Assembly (NCBI GenBank): GCA_026129095.1
Contig: JAHCIT010000013.1
Coordinates: 1-64,000, forward strand
Source: Deltaproteobacteria bacterium
Lineage (GTDB): Bacteria > JAGRBM01 > JAHCIT01
Length of the DNA: 64,000 bases
Direction of reading: 5' to 3'
Part shown: in pieces, positions 56,074-64,000 of the stretch
Layout of the letters: every line of letters begins with the position of its first letter
How positions within the stretch are numbered: the stretch's first letter is position 1
The notes under the pieces: model-generated
Database searches by the model: none
Told to the model about the DNA's origin: nothing
Seen by the model: only the letters and a program-made list of their open reading frames with translations
Translations under genes and position numbers: made by a program

Positions 56074-56460
56074 ATGAAAACCGACACGGTATTCGTGGAC
56101 GCCACGCGCGTGGTGACGGATGCGGGCCGCATCTCGCTGTTTTTGTGGGTGGATGTCATGCGCGGAGACGGTGGTGAGGTGCTGACCGGCGAGCCGGCGA
56201 GGCTATGGGTCGAGCTGGAATGGGAAAAGACCGGTGGCGAGGCGGAATCTCTCCGAATGTACGAGGAGGCAGTTCCTGCCGAGTGGCTCACCGGTTCCGC
56301 GCCTGACCGGAGGCTCAAGGCCAGAGTCCGGGCGCTGTTCGAGGAAGGCCGGGACCGGATGTACGCCGTGGGTGCCGGCGGGACGATGGCATGGGCCCGT
56401 GACTGGATGAAGTCGGGCCGGCCGGCCGGGAAAACTCCTAGTTCAGGAACGGCAGAATAG
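56074..56460 (+). CDS. Hypothetical protein
   Basis: 128 aa from ATG 56074. Soluble, no signal or TM segment. A beta-rich first half (VFVDATRVV, LFLWVDVMR, LWVELEWEK) and an alpha-helical second half are seen. No family was recognised. It follows the epimerase by 11 nt, so co-expression is likely. Codon use matches its neighbours, and its end overlaps the convergent TPR gene by 23 bp, the deepest overlap in the window. Confidence 0.55.
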   Translation: MKTDTVFVDATRVVTDAGRISLFLWVDVMRGDGGEVLTGEPARLWVELEWEKTGGEAESLRMYEEAVPAEWLTGSAPDRRLKARVRALFEEGRDRMYAVGAGGTMAWARDWMKSGRPAGKTPSSGTAE

Positions 56461-57664
56461 GCATGCCGGTCTTGGGATCAGTATCGAGCAGGACGGCTTC
56501 CAGATAGAAAACGAGATCCAGCCAGTAGAACAGGCAGTAGGCTCCTGCCACCAGGAACAGGATGAAGCTGGGCCAGAAAACGGCCTTGCCGCAGGGTTTT
56601 GCAGCGGCTCCGGGCCATATCCAGTTGCCGATGAAGACCCCAATCGCCGTCATCAGGTAGCTGGCAATGACGAGCCGGGGCTCGCGGCCCGAGATGTTGA
56701 CCATGGACTCGACATCTCCGGTACCGAAGGTAAGCCAAGCGGTGACACCGAAAAGGATGGCGAAAAGCGGCAGCAGCCAGAGCGCCGTTGAACCGGCAGA
56801 ACGCGCCAGTTCCTTCCACGGGGCGGGGGCCGGAGCGAGCCAAACCAGCGTAATGGCGGAGAGCGCGAGCAGCAGGAACGATCCCAGCAGTGCCTGATAG
56901 CGGGCGACGTAGAGATGGGCTTTCACCCGCTGGGCGGGGCTGGGGGGCGGGACGCCCAGTTTTTCGCCAAGCGCGGTAGCAGCATCATAGTAGGCGGCCG
57001 ACTGGGAGTAGCGGTTTCGCGTAAACTCCAGATCGCCCAGACCTTTCAGTGCAAACGCCGCCGACAGGGTGCCGGGATAACGGTCAAACACCATCCGGTA
57101 CAAACGGCGTGAATCATCGAAACGGTTCTGACGGAACGCATTCTTGGCAAGGAAAAAGAGATATTCGGGCGAACGCGGATAGCCGGGATTGGCCTCGGTA
57201 AGCCTGAGCATTTCCTGCTCGAATGCTTCCTCACCGATGTCCTTCCGGGTGTCGAGGAGTTTCTGGAACTCCTTGTAGGTTGCCGCCCATTTACCCTCGA
57301 ACGGAAGCAGTGAGGGGAGCCGCCGCTCCACGCGGGCCGCTGCACGGCTGTCATGATAGCGGGAGACGACCAGCCGGTATATTTCGAGTGCGCCGTCCAC
57401 ATCGTGAAGTTGCTGGTCACGGATGAAACCACACTGAAACAGCGCGCTCGGCGCTGACGGGCTGGCGGGGTATTTGTTCGCCACTTCCAGATAGATCCGG
57501 CAGGCTTCATCGAGATTCCCCGCCGTCTCAGCCTTCTGGCCCTCGACGAACAGGATCTCGCCAGGTTCCTCCGGCGCAGATGCCTCGCCGGTAGCAAGTA
57601 CGGCCAGAGGCATCAGGCCGCAACCATATGCAGCAACCAGAAGGAGACCCCGCCAGCGGGCCAC
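56438..57664 (-). CDS. TPR protein with C-terminal multi-TM domain
   Basis: 408 aa. Signal peptide (about 1-25), then TPR-type helices (about 38-240: AGNLDEACRIYLEVANKYPASPSAPSALF, RQNRFDDSRRLYRMVFDRYPGT), then about four TM helices (265-400). The TPR part would sit in the periplasm. Third gene of an unrecognised envelope operon, starting 2 nt after the upstream stop. It resembles tetratricopeptide parts of envelope assembly machines in general only. Confidence 0.65.
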   Translation of the reverse strand: MARWRGLLLVAAYGCGLMPLAVLATGEASAPEEPGEILFVEGQKAETAGNLDEACRIYLEVANKYPASPSAPSALFQCGFIRDQQLHDVDGALEIYRLVVSRYHDSRAAARVERRLPSLLPFEGKWAATYKEFQKLLDTRKDIGEEAFEQEMLRLTEANPGYPRSPEYLFFLAKNAFRQNRFDDSRRLYRMVFDRYPGTLSAAFALKGLGDLEFTRNRYSQSAAYYDAATALGEKLGVPPPSPAQRVKAHLYVARYQALLGSFLLLALSAITLVWLAPAPAPWKELARSAGSTALWLLPLFAILFGVTAWLTFGTGDVESMVNISGREPRLVIASYLMTAIGVFIGNWIWPGAAAKPCGKAVFWPSFILFLVAGAYCLFYWLDLVFYLEAVLLDTDPKTGMPILPFLN

Positions 57665-57666
57665 GG

Positions 57667-58737
57667 CTATTTCTTTCCTGCCGGCCTGACGGGCGGTGTC
57701 GTAACCGCCGGTGCGGTGCCGATCTGTTGCACTTCCATCCGGACGCGGTGCTGTGTGTCATAGGTATAGTGGTGCGGTGCAGGGATGGTCAGAACGCCGT
57801 TATAGTAGAGTTCAGCCTTGAGAGGGACCGAAAGTTCACGATCAATCCAGATTGTGCCCTCATAGTTTCGCACCGTGATGCCGGGGTTTTCTCCGGTATA
57901 GTGAGAGGGGCCCGTCTTGTACTGGTCTACGGTCCTGCCCAGCCATTCTCCCACCCCTGCGAGCTCGTAGCCGATGGCCTGCCGGGTTTCGTTGACCCAC
58001 CGGCGGAGAAGGTCATGGGAAAGCAGATCGAGTTGCCCTGAAGTGATGGAATTCAGAAGCTGCTGGTCTTCCTCAGGTGACTGCTCGTTGATGTCAGCGG
58101 CCTGCTTGTCGCCAGGCCGCTGAAGGAGCGGCCGGTTCCCGATCAGCCAGAACTGGCTCTTGTAAAGCGGCTTGTGGAAGGTCTGGGCGGGACTATCGGT
58201 ATCGACGTTGTAACTGGCGTGCCAGTCTCCGTTCGAAGCCTTGGTGAAACGCACGGCACCCTTGCTGTATACCTTGCCCAGCTTCGGCTCCGAACTTTTC
58301 ATCTCGAAACTGAAATCGACCACGAAGGACGGCAGGTTGTCGAAAGTCCGCCGGAACGGCTGGTTAACGGCAGCGATGACCGACGACAATGTTTCGGGAA
58401 GCTTCTCAGGGACTTCTTCTTCCTGCCGGCGTCCCTGGTGCATGGTCATCGGTTCGAGTGTCACGCCCTGCATCTCGGGCTCCACCTCACCCTCTGCATA
58501 GAGCTGCCCGGATTCCATGCGCTGTTCTTCCACCCATGCACGGGCCTTCTTGACGTGGTCCACTTCCGCACCCCGTTGCGGTGGTGCCGACGGGATGAGG
58601 CCATCCGGAAGTTCCGAACGGGTAGTGAGGTACAGAAGATAAATGCTGACCACGACCGCAATGGCCAGCGCCGCCATGACAAAGCGGCGAACATTGTCCG
58701 CTTTCGGGACTGGTGGACTGGATGGAGGCTCAGTCAC
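57667..58737 (-). CDS. Membrane-anchored periplasmic protein of unknown function
   Basis: 356 aa from GTG 58737, which overlaps the stop of the upstream small gene (GTGA). The frame extends upstream to 59022 but that part has no protein character. One TM helix near residues 17-38, then a periplasmic domain with strands such as FVVDFSFEMKSS, YSKGAVRFTKAS, DWHASYNVDTDS and GTIWIDRELSVPLKAELYYNG. The strand order recalls LolA/RseB-type half-barrels, but no signature proves it. It lies between a small membrane protein and the TPR protein. Confidence 0.6.
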   Translation of the reverse strand: MTEPPSSPPVPKADNVRRFVMAALAIAVVVSIYLLYLTTRSELPDGLIPSAPPQRGAEVDHVKKARAWVEEQRMESGQLYAEGEVEPEMQGVTLEPMTMHQGRRQEEEVPEKLPETLSSVIAAVNQPFRRTFDNLPSFVVDFSFEMKSSEPKLGKVYSKGAVRFTKASNGDWHASYNVDTDSPAQTFHKPLYKSQFWLIGNRPLLQRPGDKQAADINEQSPEEDQQLLNSITSGQLDLLSHDLLRRWVNETRQAIGYELAGVGEWLGRTVDQYKTGPSHYTGENPGITVRNYEGTIWIDRELSVPLKAELYYNGVLTIPAPHHYTYDTQHRVRMEVQQIGTAPAVTTPPVRPAGKK

Positions 58738-58973
58738 GATGCCGCTTCCGTCCCGGACTGGCCCGGCATGGGCTCGCCGTGGCCTGGTTTCACACGGCTT
58801 CGCAGGTAAGCCGAGATGACCGGTATCGCTACCATGAGAAAACCCGAAAAGATCACAAGCGGTGTGAGATCGGCACCGATCGAAGACGAGTTCGGGTTGT
58901 AGCCGAACTTCACTTCGAGCACCCGTCCGCGCCGCCGTTTCCACGGCAGTATCCATTTGCTCCAGAACGACAT
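58734..58973 (-). CDS. Small single-pass membrane protein
   Basis: 79 aa from ATG 58973 with GGAG upstream. A basic N-terminus (WKRRRGR) precedes one TM helix around residues 37-58 (PLVIFSGFLMVAIPVISAYL). Its stop overlaps the next start as GTGA, which argues that it is a real, coupled gene rather than a shadow. No family recognised. Probably a subunit of the same complex as the two downstream products. Confidence 0.6.
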   Translation of the reverse strand: MSFWSKWILPWKRRRGRVLEVKFGYNPNSSSIGADLTPLVIFSGFLMVAIPVISAYLRSRVKPGHGEPMPGQSGTEAAS

Positions 58974-59147
58974 CCTGCAAGTCTCCGGTCGTTATCCAGC
59001 AGTCGAAGCTCCACCATAGCACCGGCGCGGCTGGCGCGGGAAGGGGAGATTATCCCGGACACCCTTCGCCATTATTGTCCAGTTAATGAGTTCTCGCCGT
59101 TACAGGGCAGATTGGATATATTTGGCTGAACAGGGCAGCATTTCCGG

Positions 59148-60341
59148 ATGGATACCAAGGCGGGCTGGCGATACCGGTACGAGCCGTTCGGCGGGATTAT
59201 CTCCGTCGAGGAGCCGCCGCTCCTCATGCTGGTGGACCAGGACTACCTGCGCGAGCGGGGCGTGGCGGAAAGCCCGGCGTGGAGTGAGCCCTGGGACGGC
59301 CAGCTTTCGGCGCCGACAGAAGTGCATCTGGCGCTCACCAACTATTGCGCTGCCGGCTGCACGGCTTGCTACATGGACTCGCGGCCGACTGACCGGCTGG
59401 AGACCGAACGGAAGGATTATGAACTGGCCCTGGGCCGGATCCGTACTCTGGCTGGAATGGGTGTATTCCATGTGGCGCTGGGCGGCGGAGAGACGCTGGA
59501 AGTGCCGTGGCTGTTTGATCTCGCCGCCGAGATGAGAAAGCTCGGCATGGTACCGAACATCACGACGAGTGGCCTGGGCATGACGGAGGAGAAAGCCCGC
59601 CGTTGCCGGATATTCGGGCAGGTGAACGTGTCGGTGGATGATCTGGGCGAGCGTTACCGCGAAAGCCGCGGATACCAGGGGTTCGAGGCGGCTGAGAAAG
59701 CAATCGGCTTGCTGCAAAGAGAGGGCATCCCGGTTGGCATCAACTGCGTCATCTCCCGCAAGAACATCGGCCACCTGGATGAGATATTCGCCTGGGTGAA
59801 GCGGAATAAACTTCTGGAGATCGAGCTGCTGCGCTTCAAGCCGGCGGGACGTGGCGCCGAACACTATGGGGAGTTCTGCCTCACGGCGGAGCAGGCGGAA
59901 AACTTCTTCCCGCAGGTAAAAACACTCACGCGCAAGCACCGGATCCGGGTAAAACTCGACTGCTCGTTCGGGCCGTTCGTCTACTTCCACAAGCCAGACC
60001 GGGAGACCGTGCGGTTTTTCTCCATCCGGGGCTGCGAGGGGGGCAACTGGCTCGCCGCCGTCCACCCCGATGGCCGGGCGGCCCCATGCAGTTTCGCCTG
60101 GGATGAAAGTGTTCCGGTGGCTGATCTGCCCTCGAAATGGAAAGACCCGTCGGCCTTTGCCAACTTCAAGGCATGGTGGACAAACCCGCCTGAGCCCTGC
60201 GCCTCGTGCGACTATCTGGACCTTTGCCATGGTGGATGCCATGCGGTGTCGAAACACACGAACGGCAGTTTCCAGGCACTCGATCCCGAGTGTCCTTCGG
60301 TGCGGCGCTACCGGGCGGGACTGGAGGGGAAGCAGGGATGA
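59148..60341 (+). CDS. Radical SAM/SPASM domain protein
   Basis: 397 aa. The radical SAM 4Fe-4S motif is CAAGCTAC (C67, C71, C74), followed by the glycine-rich GGGETL SAM-binding region. The C-terminal SPASM domain has a leading pair of cysteines (IRGCEGG, AAPCSFAW), then CASCDYLDLCHGGC (CX2CX5CX3C) and a last DPECPS, so two auxiliary clusters are expected. Residues 9-38 (RYEPFGGIISVEEPPLLMLV...) form a separate N-terminal block. SPASM enzymes modify peptides or proteins, but no precursor peptide gene was found. It is coupled by ATGA to two small membrane protein genes. Confidence 0.93.
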   Translation: MDTKAGWRYRYEPFGGIISVEEPPLLMLVDQDYLRERGVAESPAWSEPWDGQLSAPTEVHLALTNYCAAGCTACYMDSRPTDRLETERKDYELALGRIRTLAGMGVFHVALGGGETLEVPWLFDLAAEMRKLGMVPNITTSGLGMTEEKARRCRIFGQVNVSVDDLGERYRESRGYQGFEAAEKAIGLLQREGIPVGINCVISRKNIGHLDEIFAWVKRNKLLEIELLRFKPAGRGAEHYGEFCLTAEQAENFFPQVKTLTRKHRIRVKLDCSFGPFVYFHKPDRETVRFFSIRGCEGGNWLAAVHPDGRAAPCSFAWDESVPVADLPSKWKDPSAFANFKAWWTNPPEPCASCDYLDLCHGGCHAVSKHTNGSFQALDPECPSVRRYRAGLEGKQG

Positions 60342-60814
60342 GCCAGATTGTTTTTGAATCGTCGGCGCGTCTGCTCACGCTGCTGCACGGTCTTGCCGGA
60401 ATCGCGCTTACTGGCGCACTTACCCACGGGGCGGTTTTCATCTGGAAAGGAAACCGCACCGGGGCGGCGGGCTACTACCGGCGGGCGGAGAAGTTCTGGC
60501 CCGTCATTCACATATCGCTCTTTGCTTCCATGCTGCTGGGGTTCATTGCCTACCCGACCTACCGGATCCGTACCCGCGCCGAGTTCCTCGACGCCCACTA
60601 TCCGCTGGTGGTGGACCTGTTCGATCTCAAGGAAAACTACGCCTCGATCGTTTTCGTGCTGGTGTTCGGGGCCTGGCTCCTCCGTCACGCACCGCTCAAA
60701 AGCCAGGCGCGGCAGCTTCTGCACGACAACTTCTACTACGCGGCCACGGCCCTTACCTGGCTTATTGCCGTGCTGGGGCTATGGGTGACGCTGCACCGGG
60801 GGATCGGTACATGA
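60338..60814 (+). CDS. Four-TM membrane protein coupled to the radical SAM gene
   Basis: 158 aa from ATG 60338, overlapping the radical SAM stop. Four TM helices: about 10-35, 52-73, 101-116 and 133-152. Histidines H17 and H30 lie 13 residues apart on the first helix, and H58 is on the second, a spacing that could hold heme b. That is inference only. A conserved-looking loop RAEFLDAHYPLVVDLFDLKENYA joins TM2 and TM3. Family unknown. Confidence 0.7.
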   Translation: MSQIVFESSARLLTLLHGLAGIALTGALTHGAVFIWKGNRTGAAGYYRRAEKFWPVIHISLFASMLLGFIAYPTYRIRTRAEFLDAHYPLVVDLFDLKENYASIVFVLVFGAWLLRHAPLKSQARQLLHDNFYYAATALTWLIAVLGLWVTLHRGIGT

Positions 60815-61185
60815 GTGAAGCTCCAGAAAACAGTACGAAAGGCACCGGCGTGGCTGCTGCCGCGATTCTGGTGAGCACCTTTGGGCTCATGTTCGCGCTT
60901 CTGGCGATTCTTCCTGTCAAGGTGCCCGCCTACATCCCGCTGGAACACCGCTGGCAGTGGGGGATGCCCGATCCTCCGCTCATCGGGATGGACTACTACG
61001 GCCGGACCATCGTCGCGCTGGTTGTGGCGGTCGTCGCTTCCGGCATCGCCTGGATCATCGCCGGTCCCGTTGCCAGATGGAAACCGGCTGAAAACTCCCA
61101 GGGGGTGAAGATGCTCGCTATCTACGCCTTCACAGGGACGGCGCTGTCGGTGTTCATCTACTGCTATACGCTCGTATTCAAGTGA
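60811..61185 (+). CDS. Three-TM membrane protein, third gene of the radical SAM unit
   Basis: 124 aa from ATG 60811, overlapping the previous stop (ATGA). Three TM helices near residues 14-37, 67-90 and 101-121, separated by a loop with HRWQWGMPDPPLIGMDYYG. With the preceding four-TM protein it may form a seven-helix membrane complex. Family unknown. No other gene follows in the unit. Confidence 0.68.
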   Translation: MSEAPENSTKGTGVAAAAILVSTFGLMFALLAILPVKVPAYIPLEHRWQWGMPDPPLIGMDYYGRTIVALVVAVVASGIAWIIAGPVARWKPAENSQGVKMLAIYAFTGTALSVFIYCYTLVFK

Positions 61186-61303
61186 TCTGTGCCGGGAGTC
61201 TTGCTCCCCATTGACTCTCCGGTCGATTTTGGCTCGACTGGCCGTTCCGGGTGGAGCATTGTGGCCCCCGGCTATCTCCAGGGGAGTTCAAAGGTAACAG
61301 CAT

Positions 61304-62716
61304 ATGGTCGGCATCATGGCATACGGGGCATATGTCCCCTTTCACCGGCTCCAGCGCAAGGCGCTCAACGAGGCCCACGGCAAGCCGGGAGGCAAGGGCG
61401 AGCGGTCGGTTGCCAACTACGACGAGGATTCGGTTTCGATGGCGGTTGAGGCCGCCTGGAATGCCTTGTGGAAATACGACACGAAGCAGGTGGGGACAGT
61501 CTATCTCGGCACGACGACGAATCCGTACGCCGAAAAGGCTTCCAGCACGACTATTGCCGCCGCCCTCGACATGCCACCGCAGGTCCGCACGGCCGATTTC
61601 GGTGATTCGCTCAGGGCGGGTTCGAGTGCCCTGCTGGCGGCGCTGGATGCGGCAGTCTCGACGGGTAAGCCCGCACTGGCGCTGGCCGGGGACTGCCGGA
61701 TCGGCGGAGCCGGTGGCGGCAACGAAAGCAGTTTCGGTGACGGGGCGGCCGCGTTCCTGTTCGGAACAGGGGATCTTGTGGCGCGGGTGCTGGCGACGGC
61801 CAGTGTTGCCAACGAGATCGTGGACAACTTCCGCCGCCATGAGGACGTGATGGTCCGCAACTGGGAAGAGCGGTTCGGCATTGTCCAGGGTGTGAACCGG
61901 GCCATACCTGCAGCGGTGAAGCAGGCGCTCCAGCAGGCGGGTCTCAAAGGGGAGCAGGTGGACCGGTTCGTCTGCGCCTCGCCTTCGAGCAAGGCAACGC
62001 AGGCCGTGGCCAAGATGTGCGGCATCAGGCCGGAAGCCATCGAGGATGCGCTGGAAGCCACGGTCGGCCAGGCAGGCGCCGCCCACGGACCGATGATGCT
62101 CACCGGGGCACTGGAAAAGGCGAAAGCCGGCGACAAAATCCTTTTCGTATCTTATGCCGAAGGAGCCGATGCGCTGCTCTTGGAGGCGACACCGGGCATT
62201 GACGCCTGGCGCCCCAAGCGGCACCTCTCTGACCTTATTGAACGCAAGCGGAACGACATCCGCTACACGGACTACCTCAGGTGGCGGAATCTGCTTGATT
62301 TCGAGCCGCCCCGCCGCCCGGAAATGAAGCGTCCGGCAGCAACTGCCATGTTCCGGAACTATCACCAGAACCTCGGCCTCTACGGAAGCCGCTGCACGGC
62401 TTGCGGAGCATTGAGCTACCCCAAGCAGCGTGTCTGCTGGAAGTGCCGTGCCAAGGACAAGACCACCGACTACTCGTTCCGTACGGCCAAGGGAAAGATA
62501 CGGACATTTTCGGCCGACCATTTGGCCTACACACCTGCGCCGCCGGAACTGCTGGTGGTGATCGATTTTGAGGAAGGGGGACGGCTCATGTGCAACATGG
62601 CCGACGTTGACCTCAAGAACGTCAAGGTTGGCGAGCCGGTCGAGATGACCTTCCGCCGGCTCTATGAAGCGGGTGGAATTTTCAACTACGCATGGAAAGC
62701 GAAGGCGGCGGGCTGA
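61304..62716 (+). CDS. HMG-CoA-synthase-fold protein fused to DUF35 (zinc ribbon/OB-fold)
   Basis: 470 aa; AAAGG 9 nt before the ATG. Residues 1-300 have the thiolase-superfamily HMG-CoA synthase fold (MVGIMAYGAYVPFHRLQRKAL; GDKILFVSYAEGADA). Residues 350-465 are DUF35, with zinc ribbon C364, C367, C378, C381 and an OB fold. In the archaeal thiolase/HMGS complex these are separate chains; here they are fused. The expected catalytic Cys, His and Asn positions appear to be L103 (GDSLRAGSS), A225 (VCASPSS) and Q256 (VGQAGA). HMG-CoA formation is therefore unlikely. It is followed at 32 nt by the thiolase. Confidence 0.88.
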   Translation: MVGIMAYGAYVPFHRLQRKALNEAHGKPGGKGERSVANYDEDSVSMAVEAAWNALWKYDTKQVGTVYLGTTTNPYAEKASSTTIAAALDMPPQVRTADFGDSLRAGSSALLAALDAAVSTGKPALALAGDCRIGGAGGGNESSFGDGAAAFLFGTGDLVARVLATASVANEIVDNFRRHEDVMVRNWEERFGIVQGVNRAIPAAVKQALQQAGLKGEQVDRFVCASPSSKATQAVAKMCGIRPEAIEDALEATVGQAGAAHGPMMLTGALEKAKAGDKILFVSYAEGADALLLEATPGIDAWRPKRHLSDLIERKRNDIRYTDYLRWRNLLDFEPPRRPEMKRPAATAMFRNYHQNLGLYGSRCTACGALSYPKQRVCWKCRAKDKTTDYSFRTAKGKIRTFSADHLAYTPAPPELLVVIDFEEGGRLMCNMADVDLKNVKVGEPVEMTFRRLYEAGGIFNYAWKAKAAG

Positions 62717-62748
62717 TCCAGCCTTCCTCTTAAGGGGAGTACGAAATC

Positions 62749-63930
62749 ATGGCAGGAACCATCAAGGACCGTGTGGCAGTCGTCGGCATGGGATGTTCGA
62801 AGTTCGGCGAACGCTGGGAATCCAGCGTTGAGGACCTGCTCGTCGAGGCAGCCTACGAAGCCTATGAATCGGCTGGCATAGACCCCAAGCAGCTCGAAGC
62901 GGCATGGTTTGGCACCATGAACTCCGGCCGGGCAGCCCTGCCGCTGTCGCAGTCGCTGAAGCTCGACTACATCCCGATTACCCGCGTCGAGAACATGTGC
63001 GCTACCGGCAGCGAGGCCTTCCGGAATGCCTGTTATGCGGTCGCTTCTGGTGCCTATGACCTGGTGATGGCGATCGGTGTCGAGAAGCTGAAGGATTCCG
63101 GCTATTCCGGTCTCACGTCAGCCATGCCCGATTCCGACGGTACCGAGCCGAACCTCTCGGCTCCATCGGCCTTTGCGCTGCTGGCCCCGGCCTATGCGGC
63201 CAAATATGGCGTCAGTACCGAGAAGATGAAGGAGGTACTTTCGCGCATTGCCATGAAGAACCACGCCAACGGGGCGCTCAATCCCAAGGCGCAGTTCCAG
63301 AAGGCAGTCTCGATGGACGAGTGCCTGAAGTCACCCACGGTGGCGAGCCCGCTGGGCATTTTCGACTGCTCGGGGGTCGCCGACGGGGCCGCTGCCGCGA
63401 TCATCTGCCGGGCCGAGGATGCCCACAAGTACAACAAGAAGCCGATGTACGTGAAGGCACTCACCATTGCCGCCGGGACGGGGGAGGGTGCACTCAACCC
63501 GGACTTCGACTTCACCATGATCAATGAGAACGTCCGCGCCGCGAAGGAAGCCTACCGGCAGGCGGGCATCACAGACCCGGCGAAGCAGATCTCCATGGCC
63601 GAAGTCCATGACTGCTTCACGCCGACCGAGCTCGTTATCTACGAAGACCTCGGTTTCACCGCTCGCGGGCAGGGCTGGAAAGACGTTCTGGACGGCGCGT
63701 TCGAACTGGGCGGCCGTTTGCCCGTGAACCCCGACGGCGGCTTGAAAAGTTTCGGTCACCCCATCGGTGCGTCCGGCCTCAGGATGCTCTACGAATGCTG
63801 GCTCCAGTTCCGCGGTGAGGCGGGAAAACGCCAGCTTCCCGACCCCAGGCTGGCTGTCACCCACAACCTGGGCGGCCAGCCTTGGCGTTGCGTCGCCTTC
63901 GTCAGTGTCGTCGGCAAAGAGGCCGGGTGA
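62749..63930 (+). CDS. Thiolase (SCP2-type acetyl-CoA acetyltransferase family)
   Basis: 393 aa. Thiolase fold with an intact nucleophile cysteine in VENMCATGSEAFRNA and an intact histidine in LKSFGHPIGASGLRM. The second cysteine region reads THNLGGQPWRCV, the form seen in SCP2-type thiolases. AEVHDCFTPTE matches the family. It probably binds the adjacent DUF35-containing protein, which in known complexes channels acyl-CoA between sites. The substrate is unknown. AGGGGAG lies about 13 nt before the ATG. Confidence 0.93.
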   Translation: MAGTIKDRVAVVGMGCSKFGERWESSVEDLLVEAAYEAYESAGIDPKQLEAAWFGTMNSGRAALPLSQSLKLDYIPITRVENMCATGSEAFRNACYAVASGAYDLVMAIGVEKLKDSGYSGLTSAMPDSDGTEPNLSAPSAFALLAPAYAAKYGVSTEKMKEVLSRIAMKNHANGALNPKAQFQKAVSMDECLKSPTVASPLGIFDCSGVADGAAAAIICRAEDAHKYNKKPMYVKALTIAAGTGEGALNPDFDFTMINENVRAAKEAYRQAGITDPAKQISMAEVHDCFTPTELVIYEDLGFTARGQGWKDVLDGAFELGGRLPVNPDGGLKSFGHPIGASGLRMLYECWLQFRGEAGKRQLPDPRLAVTHNLGGQPWRCVAFVSVVGKEAG

Positions 63931-64000
63931 ACCGGTCTAGGGATCGAGAAAATACCAAATAATTTCAGCTAATTAGCAGTCACGTCTTTTAATTGCCAGT
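63931..64000. other. A/T-rich intergenic end of window
   Basis: The 70 nt after the thiolase turn sharply A/T-rich (AATACCAAATAATTTCAGCT and similar). No gene, hairpin or repeat can be supported in the part visible. Confidence 0.6.

Noticed and set aside
58974-59147. RiPP precursor peptide for the radical SAM/SPASM enzyme
   Set aside because: The only short plus-strand frame overlaps the enzyme gene out of frame and has no leader/core look; nothing better was found downstream.

Overview
The window is a compact, high-G+C chromosomal segment of a Gram-negative (diderm) bacterium. Apolipoprotein N-acyltransferase, a Wza-like polysaccharide exporter, outer-membrane beta-barrels and type IV pilus motor ATPases all point to two membranes. 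The pheA-hisC-tyrA-aroA-cmk-rpsA gene order, a sigma-54 activator, a Hanks-type kinase and an orphan chemoreceptor suit a deltaproteobacterial-grade lineage (Myxococcota, Desulfobacterota or a neighbouring candidate phylum). The sequence alone does not settle it further. GTG and TTG starts are common. No rRNA, tRNA, CRISPR array or insertion sequence was recognised.

Layout. 1-1.4 kb: a visibly lower-G+C edge with a partial glycine-rich hydrophobic protein and a formylglycine-enzyme-like lipoprotein. It abuts the apparent remnant of a membrane protein gene on the other strand. 1.6-6.4 kb: class II photolyase, the agmatine deiminase / N-carbamoylputrescine amidase pair (putrescine synthesis), a GST-like protein and a degenerate receiver. 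6.5-15.4 kb: pgk, a TMTC-like TPR membrane protein, pilB, pilT and a YfhO-like membrane protein. 15.4-25.2 kb: a six-gene minus-strand operon that looks like an exopolysaccharide polymerisation/export machine (unknown secreted protein, outer-membrane barrel, Wza-like exporter, Wzz/BY-kinase, Wzy-TPR fusion, FAD oxidoreductase). It has no glycosyltransferase. 25.4-29.5 kb: a divergent two-gene unit of a pentapeptide-repeat membrane protein and a repeat-Ser/Thr kinase fusion. 29.5-41 kb: a multi-TM chemoreceptor, lnt, a YyaL-type protein, dienelactone hydrolase and other enzymes. A sigma-54 response regulator follows, preceded by its own candidate -24/-12 promoter and a long leader hairpin.

41.2-52.9 kb is a housekeeping run: mutL, miaA, pheA, hisC, tyrA, aroA, cmk, rpsA, sppA and a HIT protein. 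Many of these starts and stops overlap (GTGA, ATGA), so mismatch repair, tRNA modification, aromatic amino acid synthesis and translation are arranged head to tail. 52.9-59 kb holds a MoxR ATPase, an atypical crotonase, an epimerase and an unrecognised three-gene envelope operon.

The last 5 kb holds the two most unusual units. One is a radical SAM/SPASM protein translationally coupled to two small membrane proteins. The other is a thiolase paired with an HMG-CoA-synthase-fold/DUF35 fusion that appears to have lost its Cys-His-Asn catalytic residues. All eight convergent gene pairs in the window meet within about -23 to +7 nt, so gene ends are extremely tight.
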